A stretch of DNA of 64,000 nt from Paraburkholderia sediminicola (GCF_902859805.1 NZ_CADIKC010000003.1:1-64000), one strand, 5' to 3'; positions 1-12,234 are shown, counted from the first letter of the stretch. Notes: generated from the sequence alone by a model not told the origin. A program made the numbers and translations.

Positions 1-1
1 T

Positions 2-217
2 GAGCAACAGCGTCTGGCAAACGAGCAGGCGGCCCGTCAGGCTCAGATGGAGGCGGACTACAAGGCGTGGCAAGCCAACCAGCAAGCCGAGCAGCAACGT
101 GCGGAAGAAGCGCGGGCCGCAGCGCAGGCGGCGCAGCAGGCTGAGCAACAGCGTCTGGCAAACGAGCAGGCGGCCCGTCAGGCTCAGATGGAGGCGGACT
201 ATAAGGCGTGGCAAGCC
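2..217 (+). repeat. In-frame tandem repeat, 141-bp period
   Basis: The block starting GAGCAACAGCGTCTGG at base 2 recurs at base 143. The copies match over about 75 bases with a single visible silent change (tac to tat at 202) and diverge after 217. The period of 141 bp is 47 codons, so the copy number can change without a frameshift. More copies may lie upstream of the window. Confidence 0.85.
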
Positions 218-292
218 GCCCAAGGCCGGCAGCAGGCCAGCTATGCACCCCAGGCGCAGCCCTACATGATATCGGTGCGCTACGCGTACTAA
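2..292 (+). CDS. Ala/Gln-rich coiled-coil repeat protein, C-terminal fragment
   Basis: Only the last 96 codons are in the window; the frame is open from base 2 and the true start lies upstream. The peptide is almost entirely Ala, Gln, Glu and Arg with the recurring motif MEADYKAWQA, so it should form a long charged helix or coiled coil, and ends in a short non-repetitive tail (PYMISVRYAY). Two copies of a 47-residue unit are visible. Function cannot be assigned; such composition occurs in TolA-like and cell-envelope linker proteins. A hairpin follows the stop codon. Confidence 0.7.
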   Translation, partial: EQQRLANEQAARQAQMEADYKAWQANQQAEQQRAEEARAAAQAAQQAEQQRLANEQAARQAQMEADYKAWQAAQGRQQASYAPQAQPYMISVRYAY

Positions 293-303
293 GCTGAAGC
301 ACG

Positions 304-332
304 ACGGAAGCTTTGATCATCGAAGCTTCCGT
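304..332 (+). terminator. Hairpin after the repeat-protein gene
   Basis: ACGGAAGCTT at 304-313 pairs with AAGCTTCCGT at 323-332 around a 9-base loop, 11 bases after the stop. No clear T run follows, so it is a probable but not classic terminator. Confidence 0.5.
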
Positions 333-346
333 CCGTGCCGGACGCA

Positions 347-376
347 ATGAAAAGGGCTCGCGGAAGCGAGCCCTTT
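347..376 (-). terminator. Rho-independent terminator of purB
   Basis: AAAGGGCTCGC (351-361) pairs with GCGAGCCCTTT (366-376) around a 4-base loop. Read on the minus strand the stem is followed by CCCTTTTC, so it can end purB transcripts. It can also act weakly on the plus strand. Confidence 0.75.
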
Positions 377-433
377 GAATATCCGCAGCCGGCCGTTTAA
401 CCGGACAGCGCCGACACCGCAAACGTCATCGCA

Positions 434-1876
<1,443 letters not shown>

Positions 1877-1954
1877 TTACCACTCAACCCGGCGGCGCCA
1901 CCCCGCGCCGCTAGAATGCTGACTTCCTCCCTCCCGTTGGCAGCAGGCTTTCGC

Positions 1955-2917
1955 ATGGAACTGAAATGGCTCGAAGACTTCGTTTCGCTCGCGGAAACGC
2001 GTAGTTTCAGCCGCTCGGCTGAATTGCGTCATGTCACGCAACCGGCGTTTTCGAGGCGGATTCAGGCCTTGGAAGCGTGGCTCGGCACCGAACTGATCGA
2101 CCGTTCGGTTTATCCGACGCGACTCACTGCGGCCGGCCAGGTGTTCAACGAGCAGGCCCTCGCGATGCTGTCGCAGTTCCACGAGGCGCGCGCGCTACTA
2201 CGCGGCCACACGGCCACGCCGCAGGCGACCATCGAGTTCGCCGTGCCGCACACGTTGTCGCTCACGTATTTCCCGCGCTGGCTGCAACGCATCGAAGCAC
2301 AGATGGGCCCGATTCACACACGGCTGCGGGCGTTGAATGTGCACGACGCGGCGTTGTCGCTGGTGGAAGGCGGCTGCGATCTGATGATGGGCTATCACCA
2401 TCCGAGTCATCCGGTCGCGCTCGATCCGGCGCGCTACGACATGCTCACACTCGGCAACGAGCCGATCAGCCCGTTCTCCGCGCCGGGTCGAGCGGGCAGG
2501 GCGCGCCACACGTTGCCGGGCACTCCCGAGGCGCCCACGCCCTATCTGTCCTACACGCCGAACGCGTATCTCGGCCGCATGACCGAGGTGATCCTCGCCA
2601 ACGCGCCGGAGCGTCTGTATCTCGATCGGCTCTACGAAACCGACATGGCCGAGGGGCTCAAGGCCATGGCGCTGGCCGGTCACGGCATCGCCTTCCTGCC
2701 GCACAGCGCCGTGGAAGACGCCGTCGCCGACGGCAAGCTGATCCGGCTCGACCGCGCGACCCGTGGCACGCCTGAGGGGCAACTCACGCTAACCATGGAG
2801 ATCCGGCTCTATCGCGACAAGCTCGTAGCGAAGACCGACGATGCGCGGCAGATACTCGTGCGGCAACTGTGGGACGTGGTGTCGGAGGAGCTTGCCCAAC
2901 GCGCAAGCGCTGCCTGA
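1955..2917 (+). CDS. LysR-type regulator, HypT (YjiE)-like
   Basis: 320 residues. An N-terminal winged helix-turn-helix (about residues 1-60, with TQPAFSRRIQALE as recognition helix region) is followed by a LysR substrate-binding domain. The frame is open far upstream, antisense to purB, but the start at 1955 (MELKWLEDF) fits the family N-terminus and has a weak CAGG eight bases ahead. The segment LSYTPNAYLGRM resembles the corresponding part of E. coli HypT, the hypochlorite-responsive regulator; this is from memory. It is followed by gdhA on the same strand after 138 bases, so gdhA could be a target. Effector and targets are inferred only. Confidence 0.85.
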   Translation: MELKWLEDFVSLAETRSFSRSAELRHVTQPAFSRRIQALEAWLGTELIDRSVYPTRLTAAGQVFNEQALAMLSQFHEARALLRGHTATPQATIEFAVPHTLSLTYFPRWLQRIEAQMGPIHTRLRALNVHDAALSLVEGGCDLMMGYHHPSHPVALDPARYDMLTLGNEPISPFSAPGRAGRARHTLPGTPEAPTPYLSYTPNAYLGRMTEVILANAPERLYLDRLYETDMAEGLKAMALAGHGIAFLPHSAVEDAVADGKLIRLDRATRGTPEGQLTLTMEIRLYRDKLVAKTDDARQILVRQLWDVVSEELAQRASAA

Positions 2918-2959
2918 GAACCTGCGTCCCCACGACGCGAATTTGCGGCTTATTGATGG

Positions 2960-2978
2960 TTATGCATAAAAAACATAA
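2960..2978. promoter_or_regulatory. Possible LysR-type operator upstream of gdhA
   Basis: TTATG at 2960-2964 and CATAA at 2974-2978 form an inverted repeat spaced by 9 bases in an AT-rich patch between the LysR gene and gdhA. Arms and spacing suit a LysR site, but short arms like these also arise by chance. Confidence 0.35.
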
Positions 2979-3055
2979 TCGGATAATGAAACGGCATTGG
3001 ATTTCAAAACGGCGTTTTTCGACAATGCTGTCACTCGATCAACGCCGGAGCGTTC

Positions 3056-4369
<1,314 letters not shown>

Positions 4370-4457
4370 TCGATTGGCTTGAAACGGCGGCCCGCCACCT
4401 CGCGGGCCGCTGCGAATCCTTGCTTTGACGTGGTCCACAAGATCGCGTGTTTCACCC

Positions 4458-4491
4458 GGCGGGCGGCATCCTATCGATGCCGCCCGCCTTT
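4458..4491 (+). terminator. Strong hairpin after gdhA
   Basis: A perfect 12-bp stem: GGCGGGCGGCAT at 4458-4469 with ATGCCGCCCGCC at 4477-4488, then TTTG. A second GC hairpin at 4387-4410 lies closer to the gdhA stop but lacks a T run. Confidence 0.7.
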
Positions 4492-4634
4492 GCGTATTCA
4501 CCGTGTTTGAATTGCCCGGTTAAGCCGCCTGCATCCAGCGGCGGCGCGCGGGCGCAACAAACATGGTTTATAGCAATACTTTCAGAATAATTACTTTGCT
4601 AAACTGGCGCCGGTTCTTGCCAAGGAGATCACAC

Positions 4635-5528
4635 ATGAAGGTTAAAAAAGCTGCGCTGCTGCTCGCGACTCTCGGACTGTTTACGGTTGGCGCGCATGCG
4701 CAAGACGCTGGTACGCTCAAAAAGATCAAAGATACGGGCGTCATTTCGCTGGGTCACCGCGAATCGTCGATCCCGTTTTCGTACTACGACGACAAGCAGA
4801 ATGTCATCGGCTACTCGCAGGAATTCGCGCTGAAGGTGGTGGAGGCGGTCAAGGCGAAGCTGAACATGCCTAACCTGAAGGTCAAGCTCACGCCTGTCAC
4901 GTCGCAAAACCGTATTCCGCTGGTGCAGAACGGCACCGTCGACATGGAATGCGGCTCGACCACCAATAACGCCGAGCGCCAGCAACAGGCTTCGTTCTCG
5001 AACACGATCTTCGTGATCGGCACGCGCCTGATGACCAAGAAAGACTCCGGCATCAAGGACTTCGCTGACCTGAAGGGCAAGACGGTCGTCACGACCGCCG
5101 GCACGACCTCCGAGCGCCTGCTTCGCAAGATGAATCAGGACAAGAGCATGGGCATGAACATCATCAGCGCGAAAGACCACGGCGAGTCGTTCCTGACGCT
5201 CTCCACCGGCCGTGCTGCTGCGTTCATGATGGACGACGCGCTGCTGGCAGGCGAACGCGCCAAGTCGAACAACCCGGGCGATTTCGTGATCGTCGGCACG
5301 CCGCAATCGCATGAAGCGTACGGCTGCATGATTCGCAAGAACGATCCGGAATTCAAGAAGGTCGTGGACGACGCGATCGCGAAGGTCGAAACCTCGGGCG
5401 AAGCCGATCAGATCTACAAGAAGTGGTTCGAATCGCCGATTCCGCCGAAGGGCCTGAACCTGGCCTTCCCGGAAAGCGATGACATCAAGGCGCTCTACAA
5501 GAGCCCGAATGACAAGGCTATCGATTAA
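4635..5528 (+). CDS. gltI: Glutamate/aspartate ABC transporter, periplasmic binding protein
   Basis: 297 residues, family 3 solute-binding protein. A Sec signal peptide is clear: MKVKK, a hydrophobic core, and a likely cut after AHA near residue 22. The remainder has the typical two-lobe fold with GVISLGHRESSIPFSY, which forms the start of the ligand pocket, and TTAGTTSERLLRK in the second lobe. The start at 4635 is chosen because AAGGAG lies eight bases before it and it gives a proper signal peptide; the longer frame from 4563 does not. It is the first gene of gltIJKL. Confidence 0.95.
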   Translation: MKVKKAALLLATLGLFTVGAHAQDAGTLKKIKDTGVISLGHRESSIPFSYYDDKQNVIGYSQEFALKVVEAVKAKLNMPNLKVKLTPVTSQNRIPLVQNGTVDMECGSTTNNAERQQQASFSNTIFVIGTRLMTKKDSGIKDFADLKGKTVVTTAGTTSERLLRKMNQDKSMGMNIISAKDHGESFLTLSTGRAAAFMMDDALLAGERAKSNNPGDFVIVGTPQSHEAYGCMIRKNDPEFKKVVDDAIAKVETSGEADQIYKKWFESPIPPKGLNLAFPESDDIKALYKSPNDKAID

Positions 5529-5557
5529 ACCTTAGCTGTTTTTTTGAAACGCTGAAC

Positions 5558-5595
5558 GAAACGGAAGGGGCCGCGCGCTTCTTCCGTTTCTTTTT
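5558..5595 (+). terminator. Attenuator-like hairpin between gltI and gltJ
   Basis: GAAACGGAAG (5558-5567) pairs with CTTCCGTTTC (5581-5590) and is followed by TTTTT. It lies inside the operon, so it likely acts as a partial terminator or mRNA stabiliser that gives more binding protein than permease. Confidence 0.7.
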
Positions 5596-5610
5596 GCTGG
5601 AGTCTTGGTC

Positions 5611-6351
5611 ATGTCATATCACTGGAACTGGGGCATTCTGCTGAGTCCGGTCTCCACCGGCGAGCCGACCACCTATTTGGGCTGGCTGCTGTCCGGCTTC
5701 TGGGTGACGATTACCGTGTCGCTGTCGGCATGGGTGATCGCGCTGATCGTCGGTTCGTTGTTCGGCGTGCTGCGCACGGTGCCGAACAAATGGGCGTCGG
5801 GTATCGGCACGCTCTATGTCGCGATCTTCCGCAACATCCCGCTGATCGTGCAGTTCTTCATCTGGTATCTGGTGATACCGGAGTTGCTGCCTGCGTCGAT
5901 AGGGAACTGGTACAAGCAACTGCCGCCGGGTGCGCAGTTTTTCTCGTCGTCGATTATCTGTCTCGGGCTCTTCACCGCCGCGCGCGTGTGCGAGCAGGTG
6001 CGCTCGGGTATCAACGCGTTGCCGCGCGGTCAGCGCGCCGCGGGTCTGGCAATGGGTTTCACGCAATGGCAGACGTATCGCTACGTGTTGCTGCCGGTTG
6101 CGTACCGGATCATCGTGCCGCCGCTCACGTCCGAGTTTCTGAATATTTTCAAGAACTCGGCGGTTGCGTCGACCATCGGTTTGCTGGATCTGTCGGCCCA
6201 GGCGCGCCAACTGGTCGACTACACGTCGCAGACGTATGAGTCGTTCATCGCGGTCACGCTGGCCTATGTGCTGATCAATCTGGTCGTGATGCAACTGATG
6301 CGCTGGGTCGAAGCCAAGACCCGGTTGCCCGGCTATATCGGAGGTAAGTGA
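5611..6351 (+). CDS. gltJ: Glutamate/aspartate ABC transporter permease
   Basis: 246 residues with about five membrane segments, inner-membrane half of the transporter. The cytoplasmic EAA loop that docks on the ATPase is visible as [20 protein letters not shown] near residues 140-160. The ATG at 5611 is preceded by CTGGAG; an in-frame TTG six bases earlier is less likely. The stop overlaps the gltK start by one base, which indicates translational coupling. Confidence 0.95.
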   Translation: MSYHWNWGILLSPVSTGEPTTYLGWLLSGFWVTITVSLSAWVIALIVGSLFGVLRTVPNKWASGIGTLYVAIFRNIPLIVQFFIWYLVIPELLPASIGNWYKQLPPGAQFFSSSIICLGLFTAARVCEQVRSGINALPRGQRAAGLAMGFTQWQTYRYVLLPVAYRIIVPPLTSEFLNIFKNSAVASTIGLLDLSAQARQLVDYTSQTYESFIAVTLAYVLINLVVMQLMRWVEAKTRLPGYIGGK

Positions 6352-7028
6352 TGCATCATTTCGACTGGAGCGGTATTCCGGGCGCACTGCCTACGCTGTG
6401 GACCGGCGCTATCGTCACCATCAAGATCACGCTGATCGCGATCGTGATCGGCATAGTCTGGGGCACCCTTCTCGCGATCATGCGGCTGTCGCCGATCAAG
6501 CCGTTCGAATGGTTCGCCAAGGCCTACGTGACGGTGTTCCGTTCGATTCCGCTGGTGATGGTGCTGCTGTGGTTCTTCCTGATCGTGCCGCAGGTGCTGC
6601 AGAACGTGCTGGGTTTGTCACCGGATATCGACATTCGTCTGGCGTCTGCGATGGTCGCTTTCTCGCTCTTTGAGGCAGCGTACTATTCGGAGATCATCCG
6701 CGCCGGCATTCAGGCGGTGCCGCGTGGGCAGGTCAATGCCGCGTTTGCGCTCGGCATGAGCTACCCGCAGGCAATGCGCCTCATCGTGCTGCCGCAGGCG
6801 TTCCGCGCGATGGTGCCGCTGCTGCTTACGCAAGGTATCGTGCTGTTTCAGGATACGTCGCTCGTCTACGTGATCAGCCTCGCCGACTTCTTCCGCACCG
6901 CCACGAATATTGGCGACCGTGACGGCACGAATGTTGAAATGGTACTGTTCGCGGGCGCGTGTTATTTCGTGATCTGCGTGATCGCGTCGAGCCTCGTCAA
7001 AGGTCTTCAGAAAAAGGTCGCAAGATGA
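6351..7028 (+). CDS. gltK: Glutamate/aspartate ABC transporter permease
   Basis: 225 residues, second permease subunit, pairing with GltJ in the membrane. The EAA loop reads [20 protein letters not shown] (about residues 125-144). GGAGGT lies at 6340-6345, inside the gltJ end. The stop overlaps the gltL start as ATGA, so gltJ, gltK and gltL are translated as a coupled set. Confidence 0.95.
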   Translation: MHHFDWSGIPGALPTLWTGAIVTIKITLIAIVIGIVWGTLLAIMRLSPIKPFEWFAKAYVTVFRSIPLVMVLLWFFLIVPQVLQNVLGLSPDIDIRLASAMVAFSLFEAAYYSEIIRAGIQAVPRGQVNAAFALGMSYPQAMRLIVLPQAFRAMVPLLLTQGIVLFQDTSLVYVISLADFFRTATNIGDRDGTNVEMVLFAGACYFVICVIASSLVKGLQKKVAR

Positions 7029-7750
7029 TCTCTATCAAGAATGTTTCGAAGTGGTACGGCCAGTTTCAAGTGCTGACGGACTGCACGACGGAAGTCAAAA
7101 AAGGTGAAGTGGTGGTGGTGTGCGGGCCGTCGGGCTCGGGCAAGTCCACGCTGATCAAAACCGTCAACGGCCTTGAGCCGTTCCAGAAGGGCGAGATCGT
7201 CATCAACGGCCAATCGCTGACCGACAAGAAAACCAATCTGTCGAAGCTGCGTGCGAAGGTCGGCATGGTGTTCCAGCATTTCGAGCTGTTCCCGCATCTG
7301 TCGATCGTGCAGAACCTGACGCTCGCACAGGTCAAGGTGCTCGGCCGTTCGAAGGACGAGGCCACGACCAAGGGCTACAAGCTGCTCGATCGCGTCGGCC
7401 TGCGTGCGCATGCGGACAAGTTTCCGGGACAGTTGTCGGGCGGCCAGCAGCAGCGTGTGGCGATTGCGCGCGCGTTGTCGATGGACCCGATCGCTATGCT
7501 GTTCGACGAGCCGACTTCGGCACTCGATCCGGAAATGATCAATGAAGTGCTCGACGTGATGGTCGAACTCGCGCAGGAAGGCATGACGATGATGTGCGTC
7601 ACGCACGAAATGGGCTTTGCGAAGAAGGTCGCGCACCGCGTGATCTTTATGGACAAGGGCTTGATCGTGGAAGACGACAAGAAGGAAGACTTCTTCGCGA
7701 ATCCGAAGTCGGATCGCGCGAAGGATTTTCTGGCGAAGATCCTGCACTGA
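7025..7750 (+). CDS. gltL: Glutamate/aspartate ABC transporter ATP-binding protein
   Basis: 241 residues, cytoplasmic ATPase of the polar amino acid uptake family. Walker [10 protein letters not shown] is near residue 34, the Q-loop follows in [12 protein letters not shown], the signature is LSGGQQQR, and Walker B is [11 protein letters not shown]. The switch His lies in CVTHEMGFA. It completes the gltIJKL operon and is followed by a strong terminator. Confidence 0.96.
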   Translation: MISIKNVSKWYGQFQVLTDCTTEVKKGEVVVVCGPSGSGKSTLIKTVNGLEPFQKGEIVINGQSLTDKKTNLSKLRAKVGMVFQHFELFPHLSIVQNLTLAQVKVLGRSKDEATTKGYKLLDRVGLRAHADKFPGQLSGGQQQRVAIARALSMDPIAMLFDEPTSALDPEMINEVLDVMVELAQEGMTMMCVTHEMGFAKKVAHRVIFMDKGLIVEDDKKEDFFANPKSDRAKDFLAKILH

Positions 7751-7793
7751 GGGTGTTGTAGGGCCACATTGGTTGGCGTGGCCCTGCAGAAAA

Positions 7794-7821
7794 AAAGCCG
7801 CTTCTTTGGAAGCGGCTTTTT
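7794..7821 (+). terminator. Terminator of gltIJKL, bidirectional
   Basis: AGCCGCTTC (7796-7804) pairs with GAAGCGGCT (7809-7817) around TTTG, flanked by an A run upstream and TTTT downstream, so it can also stop the convergent gene at 7869. Confidence 0.85.
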
Positions 7822-7868
7822 CGTATCTGATGACGTTTCAGGCGTTCACGAACACCGCCCGACCCGGG

Positions 7869-8795
7869 TCAGGATTCGAAGGCGGCGGTGTCATCCGCGG
7901 CTTCGAGGTCGACCTCGGCCGTGGCCACAGCCTCGATCGAAGCAGCAATCGTAGTTGCCGAAGCCGATGCATCCAGCGCCGGATTGAGCAGCTTTTCCAG
8001 CACTGAAGCCGGCACCGGCACGTTGACCCGGCCGATCACTTCGCCGTGCTGGAACATCAGCAGATCGCCCGGTTTGAAGGCGGTCCACACTTCGTTATCG
8101 GTGAGCGGCTTGGTCGCAATCACGGCGACGCGGTCTTCTGGCGTGGTGTACTTGGCGAAATCGATCGACACGTCGGCATCGACCAGATGCGCGGTCGAGA
8201 ACGGCCAGCGCCGCACGATGTAGTGCAGATGCGTCGAGCAATGCGCGAACAGCGCCTGGCCGTTCGACATCAGGAAATTGAACACGCCGAATTGCGTGAT
8301 CTCGCGCGTGAGCGTTTCGAGCGCCTGGAAAAGTTCTTCCAGCGGCGGCTGGCAGCCCGGGAACGCCTTGCGCAAGCCTTGCAGCAGCGCGCAGAAGGCG
8401 AGTTCGCTATCGGTTGTGCCGACAGGTTGATAGACGCCATTTAGCGCCGGCGAATAATCTTTCAGGTCGCCGTTGTGCGCGAAGATCCAGTGGCGCCCCC
8501 ACAGTTCACGCATGAACGGATGGCAGTTTTCGAGCAGGATGTGCCCCTGCGTCGCCTTGCGAATATGCGCGATCGTGTTCTTCGATTTGATCGGGTAGCG
8601 CTTGACCATCTCGGCGATCGGCGAAGTGGCCGACGATTGATGGTCGATGAACAGGCGGCAGGCTTTGTCTTCGAAGAAGGCGATGCCCCAGCCGTCCGCG
8701 TGGTGATCGGTGACGCCGCCGCGCGCCGCAAAGCCGGTGAACGAGAACGTGACGTCCGTCGGCGCGGCGCAGTTCATTCCGAGAAGTTGGCACAT
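7869..8795 (-). CDS. Class II glutamine amidotransferase, YafJ family
   Basis: 308 residues. The mature-type N-terminus MCQLLGMNC places the nucleophile Cys at residue 2, as in Ntn-type class II amidotransferases. Family motifs RGGVTDHHADGWGIAFF, AHIRKATQG and WIFAHNGDL are all present and build the glutaminase pocket. No synthase domain is attached, as in E. coli YafJ, whose role is unsettled; related YafJ/EgtC/DUF members take part in side-chain amide hydrolysis. The C-terminal 30 residues are Ala/Asp-rich and family-poor. It is divergent from pyrC. Confidence 0.85.
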   Translation of the reverse strand: MCQLLGMNCAAPTDVTFSFTGFAARGGVTDHHADGWGIAFFEDKACRLFIDHQSSATSPIAEMVKRYPIKSKNTIAHIRKATQGHILLENCHPFMRELWGRHWIFAHNGDLKDYSPALNGVYQPVGTTDSELAFCALLQGLRKAFPGCQPPLEELFQALETLTREITQFGVFNFLMSNGQALFAHCSTHLHYIVRRWPFSTAHLVDADVSIDFAKYTTPEDRVAVIATKPLTDNEVWTAFKPGDLLMFQHGEVIGRVNVPVPASVLEKLLNPALDASASATTIAASIEAVATAEVDLEAADDTAAFES

Positions 8796-8985
8796 GTTGC
8801 GGGTAAGCCTGTGAACGGGGCGAGCCGTTACAATGATGATTTTCCAAGCATATCACCGAGCCAGAAGCGCCAAATAGCAAAATTGACGTGTGTTTAGGCT
8901 CCAGCGCTGCGAATTGCTGTGATTTGTACCGCTTCGAGCACGCCGATTTGCTTTTTTTGCCGCCGAATCTCGTTCCCCTCTCGCC

Positions 8986-10065
8986 ATGACCGCTTCCAAC
9001 GCCTCCCCCGATTCGATCGACTCCATCGACTCAGTTACGCTCGCCCGCCCGGACGACTGGCACCTGCACGTTCGCGACGGCGAGATGCTCGCTGCCGTGT
9101 TGCCGGACACCGCGCGCCAGTTCGGCCGCGCGATCATCATGCCTAACCTGAAGCCGCCGGTTACCACGACCGAGATGGCGCGGGCGTACCGCGAACGCAT
9201 CGTCGCTGCGATCCCAGCCGGGGCGAAGTTCGAACCGCTGATGACGCTGTACCTGACCGACAACACGCCGCCCGACGAAATCCGCCGCGCGCGCGAAAGC
9301 GGCTTCGTGCACGGCGTGAAGCTGTACCCGGCGGGTGCCACGACCAATTCGGACGCAGGCGTCACCGACATCATGAAGTGCGCCAAAACGCTCGAAGTGA
9401 TGCAGGAAACCGGCATGCCGCTGTTGGTGCACGGCGAAGTGACGGATTCGTCGATCGACCTGTTCGACCGCGAGAAAGTGTTTATCGACCGCGTGATGAC
9501 ACCGCTGCGCCGCGCCTTTCCGGCGCTGAAGGTGGTGTTCGAGCACATCACCACGAAAGATGCAGTCGACTACATTCGCGAAGCCGGCGTGGCGCCGGGG
9601 CTGCTGGGCGCGACGATTACCGCGCACCATCTGCTGTACAACCGCAATGCGATTTTCCAGGGCGGCATTCGCCCGCATTACTACTGCCTGCCGGTGTTGA
9701 AGCGCGAGACGCATCGCGTGGCGCTGGTCGAGGCGGCGACCTCGGGCAATCCGCGCTTCTTCCTCGGCACGGACAGCGCGCCGCATCCGAAGGGTTTGAA
9801 GGAGCACGCGTGTGGCTGCGCGGGTTGCTACACGGCGCTGCATGCGCTCGAGCTCTACACGGAAGCGTTCGACGAGGCCGGCGCGCTGGACAAGCTCGAA
9901 GGCTTCGCCAGCTTCTTTGGCGCGGATTTCTACGGCTTGCCGCGCAGCGAAGAGAAAGTCACGCTGCGTCGCGAAGAATGGACGCTGCCGGCTGAATTGC
10001 CGGTCGGCGATACGCCTGTTGTGCCGCTTCGTGGCGGTGAGTCGATTGGCTGGCGCCTCGTCTGA
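8986..10065 (+). CDS. pyrC: Dihydroorotase, PyrC (class II) type
   Basis: 359 residues, against 348 in E. coli PyrC. It cyclises carbamoyl-aspartate to dihydroorotate in pyrimidine synthesis. Metal ligands are visible: HLHVRDG for the first two His, GVKLYPAG with the lysine that becomes carboxylated, LVHGEV and FEHITTKDA for further His, and LGTDSAPH with the catalytic Asp. A Ser/Asp-rich tail of about 17 residues precedes the conserved domain. The DUF3025 gene begins 11 bases after the stop, so the two are co-transcribed. Confidence 0.96.
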   Translation: MTASNASPDSIDSIDSVTLARPDDWHLHVRDGEMLAAVLPDTARQFGRAIIMPNLKPPVTTTEMARAYRERIVAAIPAGAKFEPLMTLYLTDNTPPDEIRRARESGFVHGVKLYPAGATTNSDAGVTDIMKCAKTLEVMQETGMPLLVHGEVTDSSIDLFDREKVFIDRVMTPLRRAFPALKVVFEHITTKDAVDYIREAGVAPGLLGATITAHHLLYNRNAIFQGGIRPHYYCLPVLKRETHRVALVEAATSGNPRFFLGTDSAPHPKGLKEHACGCAGCYTALHALELYTEAFDEAGALDKLEGFASFFGADFYGLPRSEEKVTLRREEWTLPAELPVGDTPVVPLRGGESIGWRLV

Positions 10066-10076
10066 GGTTGCATTAG

Positions 10077-10910
10077 ATGCAGGCGCAAGAGGCGGCGCGC
10101 GCGGACTTCGGTTTCGCCGATATCGATTGGTCGAAGCCGTGGTTTGCGCAGTTCGCGGCGCGTGGCGAGCGCTGGCAGCAGGGCGCGCTGACGAGCTACG
10201 CGGCCTTGCTCGCAGAAATGAATGCCGATGCCGGCGAGACGCGGCAGGTGACAGGGCGCGGCCAGCGCCTCGCATTCATCGCGCAGGACGATCTGCCGCC
10301 GGGTGCGGCTTACGAGGCGCACATCGCGTCGACGGGTTGCGTGCCGACGCGCCACAACCTGCATGACTTCTTCAACGGGTCGATGTGGTTTGCGTTTCCG
10401 CGGATCAAGGCGGCACTGAACGCGCGGCAGTCGGCCGCCATCGACGTGTTAGGCGTTGGTCCGACCCGAGGCGGCGTGCGCGATACGCTGACCTTGTTCG
10501 ACGAAAACGCGTTGCTGTTCGCCTGCGCCGACCCGGCGTTGAGCGCGGCATTACGCGGGTTCGACTGGCAGACGCTGATGGTTGCTCACCGTGACGCCTG
10601 GGGCACACGCTGCGAAGTGCGCTGCTTCGGTCACGCGTTGCTGGAAAAGCTGATTGCGCCGTTCAAGGCCTGTACGGGCCACGCGTGGATCGTCGACGTG
10701 CCGTCCGAGTACTTCGAATGGGACGCTGCGGCACGCGACGCATGGCTCGACGAGTCTGTCAGCACGACACTCCTGAACACCGTGGATTTGACGAGCCGCA
10801 TGTTTGCGCCGCTGCCCGTACTAGGGATTCCGGGCTGGTGCGCCGAGAACGAATCGCCTGCGTTTTACGACGACACGTCCGTCTTTCGTACAGGACGACG
10901 TTCGCGCTAA
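10077..10910 (+). CDS. DUF3025 domain protein
   Basis: 277 residues, soluble, without a signal peptide. From memory the pattern HNLHDFFNGSMWFAFPRIKAAL matches DUF3025, a proteobacterial family without assigned function; the His/Asp pair in HNLHDFFN looks catalytic or metal-binding but that is speculation. It follows pyrC by 11 bases, a linkage common in Burkholderiaceae. The C-terminus ends in basic residues directly before the rnpB promoter. Confidence 0.75.
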   Translation: MQAQEAARADFGFADIDWSKPWFAQFAARGERWQQGALTSYAALLAEMNADAGETRQVTGRGQRLAFIAQDDLPPGAAYEAHIASTGCVPTRHNLHDFFNGSMWFAFPRIKAALNARQSAAIDVLGVGPTRGGVRDTLTLFDENALLFACADPALSAALRGFDWQTLMVAHRDAWGTRCEVRCFGHALLEKLIAPFKACTGHAWIVDVPSEYFEWDAAARDAWLDESVSTTLLNTVDLTSRMFAPLPVLGIPGWCAENESPAFYDDTSVFRTGRRSR

Positions 10911-10951
10911 AGCCGTTCCCTATCCGCCACAGTGTTAAAATACGCCCCAGC

Positions 10952-11361
<410 letters not shown>

Positions 11362-11375
11362 GCCACCCAACAAAA

Positions 11376-11408
11376 AATGCCGGCGTCCGTGTGGACGCCG
11401 GCATTTTT
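11376..11408 (+). terminator. rnpB terminator, bidirectional
   Basis: AATGCCGGCGTCC (11376-11388) pairs with GGACGCCGGCATT (11393-11405) around GTGT, with T's after it and A's before it. It also serves the convergent OsmC gene. Confidence 0.9.
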
Positions 11409-11478
11409 ATTTTGACGCGCTGGTTTGGCTAAATGCGCGGTTATCCGTGCAGAAGCCGAAGCGCTGCGCTTATCTCGC

Positions 11479-11901
11479 TTAACCCGCGACGATATCGAAC
11501 GAGTGCGTGAGCTCAGCGGTCTTCGCGATCATGATCGACGCCGAGCAGTATTTGTCGTGCGACAGGTTGATCGCGCGCTCCACGGTAGCCGGGTTCAGAT
11601 TCTTGCCGGTCACGGTGAAGTGGAAGTGAATCTTGGTGAACACCTTCGGATCTTCGCTGGCGCGTTCAGCTTTTAACGTCACGGAGCAGCCGGCGATTTC
11701 CTGGCGGCTTTTCTTCAGGATCATCACGACGTCGTACGCCGTGCAGCCGCCCGTGCCGAGCAGAACCATTTCCATCGGACGCGGCGCGAGATTGCGGCCG
11801 CCGCCTTCCGGCGCGCCATCCATCGTGACCAGATGACCGCTGCCCGTCTCGGCCGCAAATGCCATCCCGTCTTGCCCCATCCAGCTAACTTTGCATTCCA
11901 T
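11479..11901 (-). CDS. OsmC family protein (YhfA-like)
   Basis: 140 residues. The two cysteines that define OsmC/Ohr peroxide-reducing proteins are present in GTGGCTAYD (about residue 55) and DKYCSAS (about residue 119). Sequence and length suit the YhfA branch rather than Ohr. The start at 11901 (MECKVSW) is supported by GGTGGAG seven to eight bases before it; the open frame extends about 100 codons further upstream but those residues look non-coding. It converges on rnpB with a shared terminator. Confidence 0.88.
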   Translation of the reverse strand: MECKVSWMGQDGMAFAAETGSGHLVTMDGAPEGGGRNLAPRPMEMVLLGTGGCTAYDVVMILKKSRQEIAGCSVTLKAERASEDPKVFTKIHFHFTVTGKNLNPATVERAINLSHDKYCSASIMIAKTAELTHSFDIVAG

Positions 11902-12165
11902 GCTGTGCTCCACCGCGCTGCGCTTATATCGAAAACGCATTGTAGCCCGGTGTTTGCGCGTCCGCCCGAAGGGACTTTCGCTGGAACTTATGCCCGATGA
12001 CCGCTTGCGTGTTGCGGTGCGGCATGTTTCGACGATTCGGGAATGCCCTGACGGGTTTAGGGGTTTTACTCTAGATGATGTCTGTGTATGCAGGTTCTTA
12101 AAATGGCATCTGTAATTGATTTTAAAGGAAATTTTGATTTTTTTGGTCAGATGATTTGTCTGCCA
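11902..12165. other. Intergenic region upstream of OsmC, partly AT-rich
   Basis: No gene is visible here. From about 12090 the base composition turns strongly AT-rich (runs such as TTTTAAAGGAAATTTTGATTTTTTTGG, split by few G/C), unlike its surroundings. It leads into the palindrome and the sRNA promoter described next, and could act as a UP element or a nucleoid-protein binding region. Confidence 0.5.
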
Positions 12166-12190
12166 CATTGTAAAATCGCATTTCACAATG
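12166..12190. promoter_or_regulatory. 25-bp operator-like palindrome upstream of the candidate sRNA
   Basis: CATTGTAAAAT (12166-12176) mirrors ATTTCACAATG (12180-12190) around CGC, with one mismatched pair in 11. Its centre at 12178 lies about 57 bases before the predicted transcription start at 12235, where activators often bind. The protein that would bind is unknown. Confidence 0.55.
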
Positions 12191-12199
12191 CAAATGTTC

Positions 12200-12228
12200 T
12201 TGCGTCGCACAAGGGCGACTCATATAAT
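12200..12228 (+). promoter_or_regulatory. Near-consensus sigma-70 promoter of the candidate sRNA
   Basis: TTGCGT at 12200-12205 and a perfect TATAAT at 12223-12228 are spaced by 17 bases. Predicted start is at 12235-12236. Confidence 0.7.
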
Positions 12229-12234
12229 CGATTC

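Noticed and set aside
11902..12210. Upstream extension of the OsmC frame
   Set aside because: Residues are not OsmC-like; the start at 11901 has a good ribosome site, and the region holds the AT-rich block and palindrome.
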